DNA of 64,000 nucleotides from Gigaspora rosea (GCA_003550325.1 QKWP01001875.1:1-64000), one strand, 5' to 3'; numbered from the stretch's first letter, positions 10,171 to 22,571 are shown. Numbers and translations: made by a program. The notes: a model not told the origin generated them from the letters alone.

Positions 10171-11871
10171 AGATATATAAATTATTAAGTAATAATTTTT
10201 AACAATATTATAATTATATAAGCTTATAATTACCACCTAGTAATTTAAAAAAACATTTTATTAATTATATATTATTAGAAATACAGATCTATAAATTATT
10301 AATTAATAATTTAAAAATAATTAAGCTTATATTTACTGCCTAAATATTTAACAAAAGTATATATTTATCAAAATATATATTATTAAAAATAAAAATTATA
10401 TATTATTATAAATAAAGATATATAAATTATTAAGTAATAATTTTTAACAATATTATAATTATATAAGCTTATAATTACCACCTAGTAATTTAAAAAAACA
10501 TTTTATTAATTATATATTATTAGAAATACAGATCTATAAATTATTAATTAATAATTTAAAAATAATTAAGCTTATATTTACTGCCTAAATATTTAACAAA
10601 AGTATATATTTATCAAAATATATATTATTAAAAATAAAAATTATATATTATTATAAATAAAGATATATAAATTATTAAGTAATAATTTTTAACAATATTA
10701 TAATTATATAAGCTTATAATTACCACCTAGTAATTTAAAAAAACATTTTATTAATTATATATTATTAGAAATACAGATCTATAAATTATTAATTAATAAT
10801 TTAAAAATAATTAAGCTTATATTTACTGCCTAAATATTTAACAAAAGTATATATTTATCAAAATATATATTATTAAAAATAAAAATTATATATTATTATA
10901 AATAAAGATATATAAATTATTAAGTAATAATTTTTAACAATATTATAATTATATAAGCTTATAATTACCACCTAGTAATTTAAAAAAACATTTTATTAAT
11001 TATATATTATTAGAAATACAGATCTATAAATTATTAATTAATAATTTAAAAATAATTAAGCTTATATTTACTGCCTAAATATTTAACAAAAGTATATATT
11101 TATCAAAATATATATTATTAAAAATAAAAATTATATATTATTATAAATAAAGATATATAAATTATTAAGTAATAATTTTTAACAATATTATAATTATATA
11201 AGCTTATAATTACCACCTAGTAATTTAAAAAAACATTTTATTAATTATATATTATTAGAAATACAGATCTATAAATTATTAATTAATAATTTAAAAATAA
11301 TTAAGCTTATATTTACTGCCTAAATATTTAACAAAAGTATATATTTATCAAAATATATATTATTAAAAATAAAAATTATATATTATTATAAATAAAGATA
11401 TATAAATTATTAAGTAATAATTTTTAACAATATTATAATTATATAAGCTTATAATTACCACCTAGTAATTTAAAAAAACATTTTATTAATTATATATTAT
11501 TAGAAATACAGATCTATAAATTATTAATTAATAATTTAAAAATAATTAAGCTTATATTTACTGCCTAAATATTTAACAAAAGTATATATTTATCAAAATA
11601 TATATTATTAAAAATAAAAATTATATATTATTATAAATAAAGATATATAAATTATTAAGTAATAATTTTTAACAATATTATAATTATATAAGCTTATAAT
11701 TACCACCTAGTAATTTAAAAAAACATTTTATTAATTATATATTATTAGAAATACAGATCTATAAATTATTAATTAATAATTTAAAAATAATTAAGCTTAT
11801 ATTTACTGCCTAAATATTTAACAAAAGTATATATTTATCAAAATATATATTATTAAAAATAAAAATTATAA
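10171..11871. repeat. Perfect 245-bp higher-order repeat, about seven copies
   Basis: The landmark AATAATTTTTAACAA ends at 10200, 10445, 10690, 10935, 11180, 11425 and 11670, exactly 245 bp apart each time. Reading the copies against each other, no difference was seen. Each unit is a dimer of two related satellite-1 monomers. The block ends at about 11871, where the sequence returns to diverged monomers. Confidence 0.92.
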
Positions 11872-14660
11872 TTAAAATTATACTTACTGACTAATAATTT
11901 AACAAAAGCATTTATTAAGATATAGATTATTAGAGATAAAGATGTATAAATTATTTTGAAAATAATTATAATTAAACTTATACTTACTTGCTAATAATTC
12001 AACAAAATCATTCGTTAAGACATATATTATTAGAAATAATAATATATAAATTATTAAACAAAATCTAAAAATAATTAAGCTTATACTTACCGACTAAATA
12101 TTTAAAAAAAGAATTTATTAAAATATATATTATTAGAAATAAAGATATATATAAATTATCAATTAATAATTTGAAAATAATTATAATTTAACTTGTACTT
12201 ACCCGCTAACAATTTAACAAAAGCATTTATCAAAATATACATTATTAGAAATAATCATCAAACAAGAATTTTAAATCAATTATAATTAAGCTTATACTTA
12301 CTTCCTAATAATTTAACAAAGTATTTGTTAAAATATATATTATTAAAAACCAAAACGTATAAATTATTAAGTATTAATTTTAAAAATGATTATAATTAAG
12401 CCTATACTTACTTGCTAATAATTTGGTATTTATCAAAATATATATTATTAGAAATAATAACGTATTAATCATCAAACAATAATTATAATTAAGCTTATAC
12501 TTATTCGCTAATAATTTAACAAAAATGTTTATTAAAACACATGTTGTTGTAAATAAAGATATATAATTTATCAACTAATAATTTCAAAATAATTATAATC
12601 AAGCTTATGCTTACAAACTGAATATTTAACAAAATTATTTATCGAAATATATATTACTAAAAATAAATATTTAACAAAATTATTTATCGAAATATATATT
12701 ACTAAAAATAAATTATCAAATAATAAGTTTAAAAATAATTATAATTAAGCCTATACTTACGTGCTAACAATTTGATAAAAACATTAATTAAATATATTAT
12801 TAGAAACAAACATGCATAAATTATTATATAACAATTTTAAAAACAATTATAATTAAGCTTATACTTACAGACTAATAATTTAACAAAAGCATTTATTAAA
12901 ATATATATTGTTAAAATAAAGATATATATAAATCATCAAATAATAATTTAAAAATAATTATAATTAAGCGTACCAACTAATAATTTAAGAAAAGCATTTA
13001 TTAAAATATATATTATTAGAAATAAAGATGCACAAATTATTAAACAACAATTTTAAAAGTAATTATATTTAAGTTTATACTTACCAACTAATAAGAACAA
13101 CATTTGTTAAAATATATATTATTAAAATAATAGCGTATGAATCATCGAACAATAATTTTAAAAATAACTATAATCAAGCTTATACTTACTCGCTAATAAT
13201 TTATCAAAAGATTTTGTTAATATTTATATTGTTAGAAATAAGAATGCATAAACTATTAAATAACGATTTAAAATAATTATAATTAAGCTTATACTTGCCG
13301 TCTAAATATTTGAAAAAGTATTTATTAAAATATATATTATTAGAAATAATAATGTATGGATCATCGAACAATTATCATAAAAATAATTATAATTAAACTT
13401 ATACTTACTCGCTAATAATTTAACAAAAGCATTTATTAAAATATATATCGTTAGAAACAAAGATGCATAAATAATTAAATGACAATTTTATAGGTAATTA
13501 TAATTAAGCATATACTTACCAACTAATATTTAAGAAAACCAATTGTTAAAATATATATTATTAAAAATAAAGATGCATAAATTATTAAATAACAATTTAA
13601 ATCATTATAATTAATCTCATACTTACCCGCTAATAATTTAACAAAAAATATATATTATTAGAAATAATAATGTATGAATAATCAAGCAATGATTTTAAAA
13701 ATAATTACAATTAAGATTATACTTACGGGCTAATAATTTAAAAAAATATTTATTAAAATATAAATTATTAGAAATAAAGATATATAAATCATCAATACTG
13801 TAATAATTTAAAAATAATTATAATTAGGCTTACCATCTAATAATTTAAAAAAAGCTTTATTGAAATATATATTATTAAAAATAAATTATTATATAATAAT
13901 TTTAAAAATAATTATAATTAAGCTTATACTTACTCTCTAATAATTTAACAAAAAGCATTTATTAAAATATATATCGTTAGAAATAAAAATGCATAAACTA
14001 TTAAATAACAATATTAAAAATAATTATAATTAATCCTATACTTACAAGCTAATAATTTAACAAAAGATTTTATTAATATATATATTGTTAGAAATAAGGA
14101 TGCATAAACTATTAAATGACGATTTTATACTTACTCCCTAATAATTTAACAAAAACATTTATTAAAATATACATTATAAGAAATAATAATGTATGAATCG
14201 TCAAACAATAAATTTAAAAATAATTATAATTAAGCTCATACTTACCCGCTAATAATTTAACAAAAGCATTTATTAAAAATATATTATTAGGAATAATAAT
14301 GTATGGATCATTGAACAATTATCATAAAAATCATTATAATTAAGCTCATACTTGCTAATAATTTAACAAAAGCATTTATTAAAATATATATCGTTAGAAA
14401 TAAAGATGCATAAACTATTAAATAACAATATTAAAAATAGTTATAATTAAGCCTATACTTACAAGCTAATAATTTAACAAAAGTATTTATTAAAATATAT
14501 TATTAGAAATAAAGATGCATAAATTATTAAATAAGAATTTTAAATTAACCTATACTTACTTTCTAATAATTTAACAAAGGCATTTATCAAAATATATATT
14601 ATTAGAAATAATAAAGTATGGATCATCAAACAATAATTTTAAAAATAGCTATAATAAATA

Positions 14661-14984
14661 GTTATTGGATGTGTAGCATCCAATAACAGTTTTATTTGGC
14701 AGGAGAAATGAGAATACCGTGATCCGAAGGATCACGGGATGATCATTTTGGATGACAAATAAAAAAAGTATCTGGCTTTGAATTTAATGTGCTAACCTGG
14801 GCCCCGAAGGGGCTCAGGTTGTCAAGCACATTAAATTCAAAGCCAGATACGCTGTTATTGGATGCGGAACATTCAATAACGGATTTATTTTTCTTTTTCT
14901 GTTATACCGTGAGTTTGTGTGAGTCTATTTGGCGTATAACAACTGTTATACGACCCACATTCACTATGAAAAAGAAAAATAATT
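14661..14984. mobile_element. Multi-hairpin insertion in satellite 1
   Basis: A non-satellite segment is composed of successive palindromes: GTTATTGGATG with its complement (14661-14687), CCGTGATCC/GGATCACGG (14717-14737), an 83-bp hairpin (14768-14850, arms starting GTATCTGGCTTTGAATTTAA, apex GGGCCCCGAAGGGGCTC), and a second GTTATTGG hairpin (14854-14880). TTATTTTTCTTTTTCT at 14885 pairs with AGAAAAATAA-like sequence near 14970. It is a non-coding, highly structured element or nested set of elements. Confidence 0.7.
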
Positions 14985-15159
14985 AAGCTTATACTTACTC
15001 CCTAATAATTTAACAAAAGTATTTGTTAAGATATATATTATTAGAAAACAAAATGTATAAATTATTAAGTAATAATTTTTAAAAAATTATAATTAGGCTT
15101 ACCAGCTAATAATTTAAGAAAAGCATTTGTTTAAATATATATTATTAGAAATAATTTAT

Positions 15160-15369
15160 AATCATTGGATAGGTTTCAAAAATATGCACGTGGGCGTTAA
15201 ATAGTGGCAGGTGATTGGTGCATATCATGCCGTTGCATGACTGTCGCCGTTTAACACGTAAATATTTTTTATATTATCCAAAATACCGCTATTATTGTGA
15301 AACAGTTATTGATGACTACGTTATTTTCATTTGTACAGTTTATGGCATCAATTTAACCTTGTTTTTTAC

Positions 15370-15429
<60 letters not shown>

Positions 15430-15430
15430 N

Positions 15431-15482
<52 letters not shown>

Positions 15483-15600
15483 CATGAGACCGTCATTTAA
15501 ATTTATGGCATAAAAAAAAGGACGTAAAACAATAATAATGTAAACTATACAAAAATGAGAATTTTTAGCGCAGTCGTCAATAACATGGCTGCACAATAAT
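15160..15600. mobile_element. Insertion with inverted arms around a poly-T tract
   Basis: The non-satellite sequence contains GTTATTGATGACTACG (about 15306) and an inverted, diverged copy near 15560-15595 (complement of GTTATTGACGACTGCG), bracketing the poly-T run at 15373-15480. Neither the reading frames over the poly-T nor those of the arms are credible genes. Confidence 0.55.
15373..15480. repeat. Poly-T tract with one ambiguous base (N at 15430)
   Basis: A run of 57 T, one N and 50 T. The length and the N suggest an unresolved homopolymer or an assembly join, so the true length is unknown. Confidence 0.9.
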
Positions 15601-16227
15601 TTTAAAAATCATTATAATAAAGCTTATACTTACTAACTAACGATTTCGCAAGAGAATTCATTTATCAAAATATATATTATTAGAATTAAAGATATATAAA
15701 TCATAAACTAATAATTTAAAAATAATTATAATTAAGCTTACCAACTAATAATAATTTAAGAAAAGCATTTATTAAAATAAATATTATTAGAAATAATAAC
15801 GTATGAATCATCAAACAATAATTTTAAAAATAATTATAATTAAGTTTATACTTTACCGACTGAATATTTAGCAAAAAAAATATTTATTAAAATAAATATT
15901 ATTAGAAATAATAACGTATGAATCATCAAATAATAATTTTAAAAATAATTATAATTAAGTTTATACTTTACCGACTGAATATATAGTAAAAAAAGCATTT
16001 ATTAAAATATAAATTATTAGAAACCAAAATATATAAATCATCAAACATTAATTTTAAAAATAATTATAATCAAGCTTATGCTTACTTGCTAATAATTTAA
16101 CAAAGGATTTTATTAAAATATAAATTATTAGAAACCAAATTATATAAATCATCAAACATTAATAATTCGACAAAAGCATTTATTAAAATGTATATTATTA
16201 GAAATAAAGGTGCATAAAGTATCAAAC

Positions 16228-16304
16228 GAGTGCTGTAAAGCAAAAACTGTAACTGACCATAGTAAATCATCATGATCAGTTACGGTTTTCGTTCTGAAGC
16301 ACTT
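16228..16304. mobile_element. Short hairpin MITE at the right part of satellite 1
   Basis: GAGTGCTGTAAAGCAAAAAC at the left pairs with the complement of the right end (AAGTGCTTCAGAACGAAAAC) over about 31 bp. Satellite sequence resumes on both sides, with AAAC repeated at the two junctions. Confidence 0.65.
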
Positions 16305-16529
16305 AAACAATAATTTTAAGATCATTATAATTAAGCTTATACTTACGGGCTAATAATTTAACAAAGAATTTATTAAAATACATCTTATTAGAAATTAAGA
16401 AATAAAGACGCATAATTATCAAATAATAATTTTAAATTATAATTAAGCTTATATTTACCGCTAATAATTTAACAAGAGCATTTATCAAGAAATATATTAT
16501 TAGAAACCAAAATGTATAAATCATTTGGC

Positions 16530-18490
16530 ACTTAATATCAAGTCATATGAAATGGCACGTACAGATGACACGTATGTGACATTACACACGTGTTGACTCA
16601 TGATACGTGTTGCTCGTTTCGTGGAGAGCGAAAGATCAGTAAAGGATTTTTTTTTAAAAAGGTTTTCTTAAAAAGTTGTATAAGAAATTGTCCATCAACA
16701 TACTATACAAAGAAACAAAAATAAAAAAGAGCGATATCTCATGATTTCACTGATGAAGCTTCCCTGTGTGTCTTAACAAAAAAAAATTCCTTACAAAATT
16801 GTGAATTTACATTCATTACCCGTGCGAAATCCCGTGCCGATTCGATTAGTAAACTTCTGCAAAACCCGAGCCATCTACGGTCCAATTGGCACGTGCATAC
16901 GGTCCCACACAGTCCAAGGAATCCGTACCAATTCGGACCATACCCGTAAAAATCCGGATCTTGACCCGTGCCCATCCGATGCAACCCGTGCCGATCCGGT
17001 CCAATTTTCTTATAGGGAAAGCTATCCATTTATTACTTCTCCTCGCCACCTGAAGATCACATAATGTAGATATACCAGTATTAGTTATGATATACGTTTG
17101 TCATCTTTACTTCAAAGGAACAGAGCTTTTGGCCACACGAAGTTGGTTTTTCGTTTTGCATTACCCGCCGACTCATTAAATTTATTTAAATTTTTTTTTT
17201 ATTTTATTTATCTTTTTTAGATTCCAATTATGCCAATTATTCGACTTTTGACATTTATTTTTTTCCGCTATTTTATCCGGTGTCACCCGATGGAGATCTT
17301 GACTTCCCGTAATTGTCCGATAGGACTGATGGAAAAAATATGGTAATTTTTTTGGTTCCTTGTTGTGCAAAATGAAAATTTATCTTGCATAACCTTAGAT
17401 GTGAACATAGTTCTATTACAAAAAAGAAAAATTCCGACCGACCAATCCAATCGATGAAATGAAAAAGAAAAATCAACTTTGCGTAGCCTTATCTTGAATG
17501 ATTTTATTGCTATAAATGACAAAAAAAAAATGATGAAATAAATATATACTAACACTCAAATGATAAGGTATTTTAATCTATTGCATTTGTTAAAATACAT
17601 TCGAGTCTAATAAAACAGGAGAATTAATACATCATTTATGGTTTCAAAAAATAGCATAGTTGTAGTTTTTTTCATCTATAAACTGAACACTAGGGTCGGT
17701 CATAATTTCTGTCTAACCGTGAAATATTGCTACCGAGAAAAAAAGTAATCGTGAATCCTCCATTTCATTGTCAATAATGAAACACGTGATCTTGATAGAA
17801 TATAATGCAGTCATGCTGCACAATTATGTATGATATAGACTGTGAATGAATTACTATTAAATCACGACATTGATAATTATTTTACAGACAATTAATACAA
17901 TATATTGTACTAAGAATTCAATTTCCGAAACTCATGGAATCTATCTCGTTCTGACGTATTAAATGGTTTGAGATGAATTTTAATTCGAAGTTTTTGTGTA
18001 ATATATCGTATAAAAATGTTAAAAATTGCAATAATATGTTTGATATGTCATGATCATGTAAAAAATTCGAGATATAATACGTAGTTATGATATTCTGTAT
18101 TTAATATTTTTTGTCAAACATATCTCGAATTATTTTAGCATTAACACAATTTACGGGGTTTGTAAAAAACAAAAAAAAGAAAGACAAACTCTTTATCAAA
18201 ACTTGACAAAACGTCAGAAACCTAATGAAAGATATACGAAGCTATCTCACAAAATTGTCCTTTCTGAGATTTTTATTATTTTGACTTAAATTAGATCCAT
18301 ACAAAATTTATATATAAAAAACTGGCATATTATATCAACATAGATATTAATAATAAGGCCGTTCAAAGTTGGTTAGTTGCTTAACTTAACCCCCCCCCCC
18401 TCGATCAGCTGTCCCCGAAATTAAACAAGTCAGGTAAATTGTCAACAATCATGTGATTGAAATTGATCAATAATATTTAATCAAATATTC
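16530..18490. other. Intergenic with a GC-rich degenerate repeat patch
   Basis: No gene is recognised. From about 16818 to 17010 the sequence is unusually GC-rich and made of degenerate CCCGTGCCGATCCGGTCC-like words repeated every 20-40 bp. The open frames on both strands across it are a by-product. A short inverted repeat, AAATTCGAGATATAA with its complement, lies at about 18064-18132, and a run of ten C at about 18391. Confidence 0.5.
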
Positions 18491-18498
18491 AGTGGCAT

Positions 18499-18639
18499 CA
18501 GTGTTTAAAATAGCATAGTAAAAATCCGGATCCACCGGTATTTTGATAAAATTTTGAGCAAAAAAACCGGTTTTTAATATATAAAAACAGGATTTTTTTG
18601 CTTTGCACCGGTAAATTTTAAATCCTATTTTAAACACTG
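18499..18639. mobile_element. hAT-type MITE with 8-bp target duplication
   Basis: The 141-bp element has perfect terminal inverted repeats starting CAGTGTTTAAAATAG. It is flanked by the identical octamer AGTGGCAT at 18491-18498 and 18640-18647. An 8-bp duplication with CAGTG-type ends is the signature of the hAT superfamily. The interior is itself palindromic around CCGGT words. Confidence 0.88.
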
Positions 18640-18649
18640 AGTGGCATAT

Positions 18650-19335
18650 ATGTGTTTGTACATGCGGATTTTACTATATTTTTTTTTTCTTTTTCTTTGT
18701 GTAATGAAATTACACTCAAATATTGATCATTCAGAAATATTTTCTAAAAATTAATGCCTTGATAAGTACTAAAATAAAAAAAATTTACAGCATAAATATA
18801 TTTTTTTTATAAACAGGAAATAATGTAACAAATAATTTGAACAAATTATTTATCGAAATAACAAATATGCTTATTAAATTATTTGTGCATGTAATTTTTG
18901 CAAAAATTAATGATATCATAATCGAAAAGAACTTGGTATTATTAGAGATGAGATAAAAACATTACATTTATACTGCGACTAGTTACAGCATATGCTATAA
19001 CGTAACAGTTTTCTACCACAGCAATATTAATGTTTAAACTAAATATCATTCTAGTTTTGCAGATTAATAAATTAAAAAACTTGCTATACAAATATTGCTA
19101 GTTTTTTCTTATAGAATCTTATTAGCTTGTAGTATACTAATTATAAAGTAGCAAGATTGCAAGAAACGCAAAATTTACACCACGTTAGAAGAATTTAGAG
19201 TATTTCTAATTAAAGCACCATGAACAAATTATGTATTTATTATTTACTTACAAATCTGGTTTTTTATAGATATATATATTTTTTAATAATAATTCATTGT
19301 GTTTACATTTAATTTTATAATAAACTATTTGTTAC
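18650..19335. other. Intergenic AT-rich sequence, probable 3' region of the F-box gene
   Basis: No gene or repeat was recognised. The minus-strand stretch just below 19338 would hold the 3' UTR of the F-box/LRR gene. Confidence 0.4.
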
Positions 19336-19337
19336 AT

Positions 19338-20495
19338 TTATTGGTATTGTAATATTTCTACATTTTGATTGCTCGATTCTATTCTAAAATTAATATAATT
19401 AGATCGAATATCCAAAAATGTCAGAGTAGTATTCATGCAAATCACATCTGCTAATGCCTTTCCTCCTTCTGATCCAATATTATTACCACAAAGATTCAAA
19501 GTTGTCAGAGTGTTGTTTATAGATAGTGCACCTGCTAACGCTTTTACTCCTTCCGATCTAAGAACATTAAATTGAAGATACAAATTAGTCAACGTAGTGT
19601 TCTTACAAAGTGCATCAGCTAACGCTTTTCCTTCTTCTGATCCAAAATTATTATGACCAAGATCCAAAGAAATTAGAGTGGTGTTTTTACAAAGAGCATC
19701 AGCTAATGCTTTTCCACCTTCTGATCCAAGATTATTACTAACAAGATTCAAAGAAGTCAGAGTTGTGTTTTTGCAAAGAAACTTTGCTAACATCTTCCCC
19801 CCTTCAATACCGATCTGATTATTACAAAGATTTAAAGAATTTAAAATAGTGTTTTCATAAAGCGCCTCTAATAATTTTGCCACATTACTAGACCATAATT
19901 TATTATAACTAAGATCCAAATAAGTCAAAGAAGAATGTTTATAAAGGATTTCCACTAATGTATCTATAGCTAAAAACTTGAAATGAGTAACATGAACGTA
20001 AATATACATAGAGGTAATAGTAGTGTTCTCAAAAAGACTTTCAAATATTAAATAATCGTTAATAATTTCATTAAGACTTAAAGATTTAAGATTTTTGCTA
20101 GTTCTTAGGAGCATTGTAATTAAAGAACATTTAATGGCGTCATCAAGCGAACGATCTATTTTATATCCTTCATGATCAAGCCAATTTTTAGCTCCATCAT
20201 ATAAAGAATAGCTAACAGATGTAATATAACTTGTATATTCAAATAATGGTTTTGGGTGATTTGGAAGAGTAATATTAAACCGAATTAATGGTGCTTTCTC
20301 TTCATCATTTAATGTTAAAAGTAATATTCTAATAAGTCTTATATCTTTAAAATAGGTTTTTGGTTCGCTCCACAATATTGGTATAATAATTCTACACCAT
20401 TGCCGGTTTACAAGTGCACACGAAAATAAGCTTTTATGATCATACCGAAGGTTATTTAATATTGGATAGTGGCATTCAATCGGTAATGATATCAT
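19338..20495 (-). CDS. F-box / leucine-rich-repeat (RNI-like) protein
   Basis: A 385-residue protein combining an N-terminal F-box-like motif with a C-terminal leucine-rich-repeat (ribonuclease-inhibitor type) solenoid. F-box proteins dock substrates onto SCF ubiquitin ligases through Skp1; the LRRs usually bind the substrate. The F-box covers about residues 1-45 (MISLPIECHYPILNNL then CALVNRQWCRIIIPILW). LRRs begin near residue 145. From about residue 200 they become regular 28-residue units, each with a core like NTTLTSLNLVSNNLGSEGG followed by KALADALCK. Six or so units are almost identical, as in recently expanded fungal families. The start chosen is the ATG at 20493-20495; the frame extends six codons upstream only to a TTG. 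The gene is a single uninterrupted exon, with TTTTTTTCAG directly before the ATG that could also be a splice acceptor of an upstream exon. Confidence 0.82.
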   Translation of the reverse strand: MISLPIECHYPILNNLRYDHKSLFSCALVNRQWCRIIIPILWSEPKTYFKDIRLIRILLLTLNDEEKAPLIRFNITLPNHPKPLFEYTSYITSVSYSLYDGAKNWLDHEGYKIDRSLDDAIKCSLITMLLRTSKNLKSLSLNEIINDYLIFESLFENTTITSMYIYVHVTHFKFLAIDTLVEILYKHSSLTYLDLSYNKLWSSNVAKLLEALYENTILNSLNLCNNQIGIEGGKMLAKFLCKNTTLTSLNLVSNNLGSEGGKALADALCKNTTLISLDLGHNNFGSEEGKALADALCKNTTLTNLYLQFNVLRSEGVKALAGALSINNTLTTLNLCGNNIGSEGGKALADVICMNTTLTFLDIRSNYINFRIESSNQNVEILQYQ

Positions 20496-20718
20496 GCTGA
20501 AAAAAATGAACAAGATTTTTCTAGTGCGTACGTACGTGCGTACTGAAATTTATAAATTTCAATCTTACTATATAAAGTAAAGAAAACTGGTAGCACATTT
20601 AAAATCAATTTCTTAAATTATCAAGTGAAGGCGGCTTCCTTGCATAAAAATAATACACTAAGAACAATATGTGTATTTTAAAGTACATGCATGAGCGGTT
20701 AGCTCTTGATGGTAACTA

Positions 20719-21091
20719 TTAAGACTTTTTTGGATTTCCTGCGCCGCAAACGTCACTTCCGCAACATATCATAAAACTTGATCGTAGCACAAATTTGCTT
20801 AAATGATAAAAGAAATGAACGACCCGATGCTTTTTTTTCATGTTACGTAAAAACGTAATGCTGTGGGTGCCGTCCTGATGAAATCTATCGGTTACAATTC
20901 TCAATGAGCTCATTATTTTTCAGCATATCAGGCAATCGCAATTTGAAAATGATCGGTCTTACCGTAGTAGCTGACAAAGGCAAGTACCCTTTAACCAGAG
21001 ATAATACCCGGGCATTTTGCATGATATTTTTCATATTATAACATATTGATTTCTGCATTACATATATAAGACTGTACAAATTATTTCGCAT
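20719..21091 (-). other. Possible frameshifted small reading frame, function unknown
   Basis: Two overlapping frames on the minus strand (ATG at 21091, 68 codons; and 20913-20719, 64 codons) have a more protein-like composition than the surrounding AT-rich DNA and may be one frame broken near 20890-20910. The second part ends CCGSDVCGAGNPKKS. No family was recognised. It may be a relic of an unknown gene or a chance open frame. Confidence 0.2.
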
Positions 21092-22379
21092 TTTCGTTTA
21101 TAAGATAATCTTACAAAAGATTGAAGTAATTCAGGTCAAAAATTCACTAAACATTGCAAACTGCATCGAGATAGAAAGAGATGATCGAGAATTATTAAAT
21201 GAAGGAAAAGCCAATTTAACACTGTTTTTTATTATGAAATTTGATCTTTCATTTTAATAGACATAACAAGTCTATCTCGTCCAGTAAAAATAGCTAAAAA
21301 ACTCGTCGCGCAAATGCAGTGAGCTACGAGAAATATAATTAATTTTCGTGTAACAAAATATTAGAACTTAGTGTAGATAACTCTATGGCAAATTAATGTA
21401 ATTCTTTTTAGTTGTCGGTAAAACTAAAAGTTTCTGCATGCTCGCTAAAGAATTATTTTACTCAAGCTATTCATTAAAGTAACAAAGTTCGGGTATTCTT
21501 AGATGAATTTTAAAGAACCTTTATTAAAGATTCTTAATGTTCAATTCTATTATTTTTTAATTCTTATTCACCATATCACTTTACTGTACTAGCTAACTAT
21601 GAGTTAGATTTTATTTGATTTACTGCAAAAAATTCTATTACAAAACTAATGAGCTATCATGATGATACAATATATAATTAAATTAGTTTGTATTACTAAT
21701 GCGGTGGTATACTGTATATATTGAAATTAAGTCACAATTTCTATTATAATTTATTGTAAAAGAATTCGTTACAGAACTTTATAAACTACTACGATGATGA
21801 GTTAGCTTGTGTTGGAATTACAGTTTCAAATTCTATCATGATTTATTGTGAAAATTTTGCTATGAAACTTACCATCATTTTGTGCCGGTCATCAATAATT
21901 TTAATGTTATAATTCTTACATTCGCCTCGTAATACAATCTCAACGTCTGGTACAGCAAATATTACCTTTACGACATGAGCAAAACTTAGTTTTGCAGTTT
22001 GTTCTGTTATAGATTATTTTCGGTGTGCGTAGAGATTTTTTTTTTTATTGTATCTAGTGATCAGGACAAATTTTTGCCATGTCAAGCATTTCTTAAGTAA
22101 ATAAAAGTGCTAAGTGGAATAATATAAAAATGCTTAATTTTTGTTAATGCCGAGTGATTCTAATTTGCTTGCTGGATCTTATTAAATATTTATTATTTAT
22201 AATAATTTTTTAATTTGTCTTTTTAAATAACAAAATAATAGCTTTGACTATGTTTCTTTTTGGTTGTCATGTTCTGTATCCTGAGGGCTTTACAAATTAC
22301 AGCATAAATCCATCGATAAGATAATTTCCAGTTTAATATTTTTCGACTTTTCCTAATTTAATTACCGAAAATGAAGGAC
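21092..22379. other. Intergenic with a weak tandem repeat
   Basis: No gene. Three degenerate copies of a unit containing TTATTGTAAAAGAATTCGTT-like sequence and a GATGATGAG-like end occur near 21621, 21751 and 21845. The rest shows nothing recognisable. Confidence 0.4.
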
Positions 22380-22571
22380 CTAGAGTTAATACCTCTATCC
22401 GGATATATTTTTTATATCCGGATTTATCCGGTTTTAACATAGTGTATATATCCGGATTTAAATTTAAATCCGGATTTATTATATCCGGATATAAAAACAC
22501 TATGTCACGTTATATCACATGACATAGTATATATCCGGATATATAAATCCGGATAGAGGTGTTAACTCTAG
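22380..22571. mobile_element. MITE rich in TATCCGGAT words
   Basis: The terminal inverted repeats read CTAGAGTTAATACCTCTATC on the left and the complement of CTAGAGTTAACACCTCTATC on the right. The interior contains many ATATCCGGATTTAAAT palindromic words and a central TAGTGT/ACACTA pair. No coding capacity. Confidence 0.75.

Larger units (their letters stand above)
7970..16530. repeat. Satellite 1: ~110-125-bp AT-rich tandem monomers, about 8.5 kb
   Basis: The array is made of diverged monomers sharing AAGCTTATACTTAC, then CTAATAATTTAACAAAAGC, then ATTTATTAAAATATATATTA, then TTAGAAATAAAGATG and ATAATTATAATT. Spacing between landmarks is roughly 90-125 bp, for example 110 bp between AAGCTCATACTTAC at 8171 and 8281. 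There are some sixty monomers counting those in the 245-bp block. No credible coding frame exists inside. Five or more unrelated elements interrupt it (8770, 9328, 14661, 15160 and 16228), so the array is old, whereas the block at 10171-11871 is young. Confidence 0.9.

Noticed and set aside
12380-12574. Open frame inside satellite 1
   Set aside because: It is made of satellite monomers; the peptide repeats LLANKYKLNYN-type sequence only.
15215-15596. Open frames across the poly-T tract
   Set aside because: They encode poly-Phe or poly-Lys through a homopolymer containing an N.
7970-16530. CRISPR-like array
   Set aside because: The monomers are 90-125 bp, contiguous and diverged with no unique spacers; the genome is eukaryotic.
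16739-17064. Overlapping open frames on both strands
   Set aside because: They arise from GC-rich degenerate word repeats; no domain is seen.
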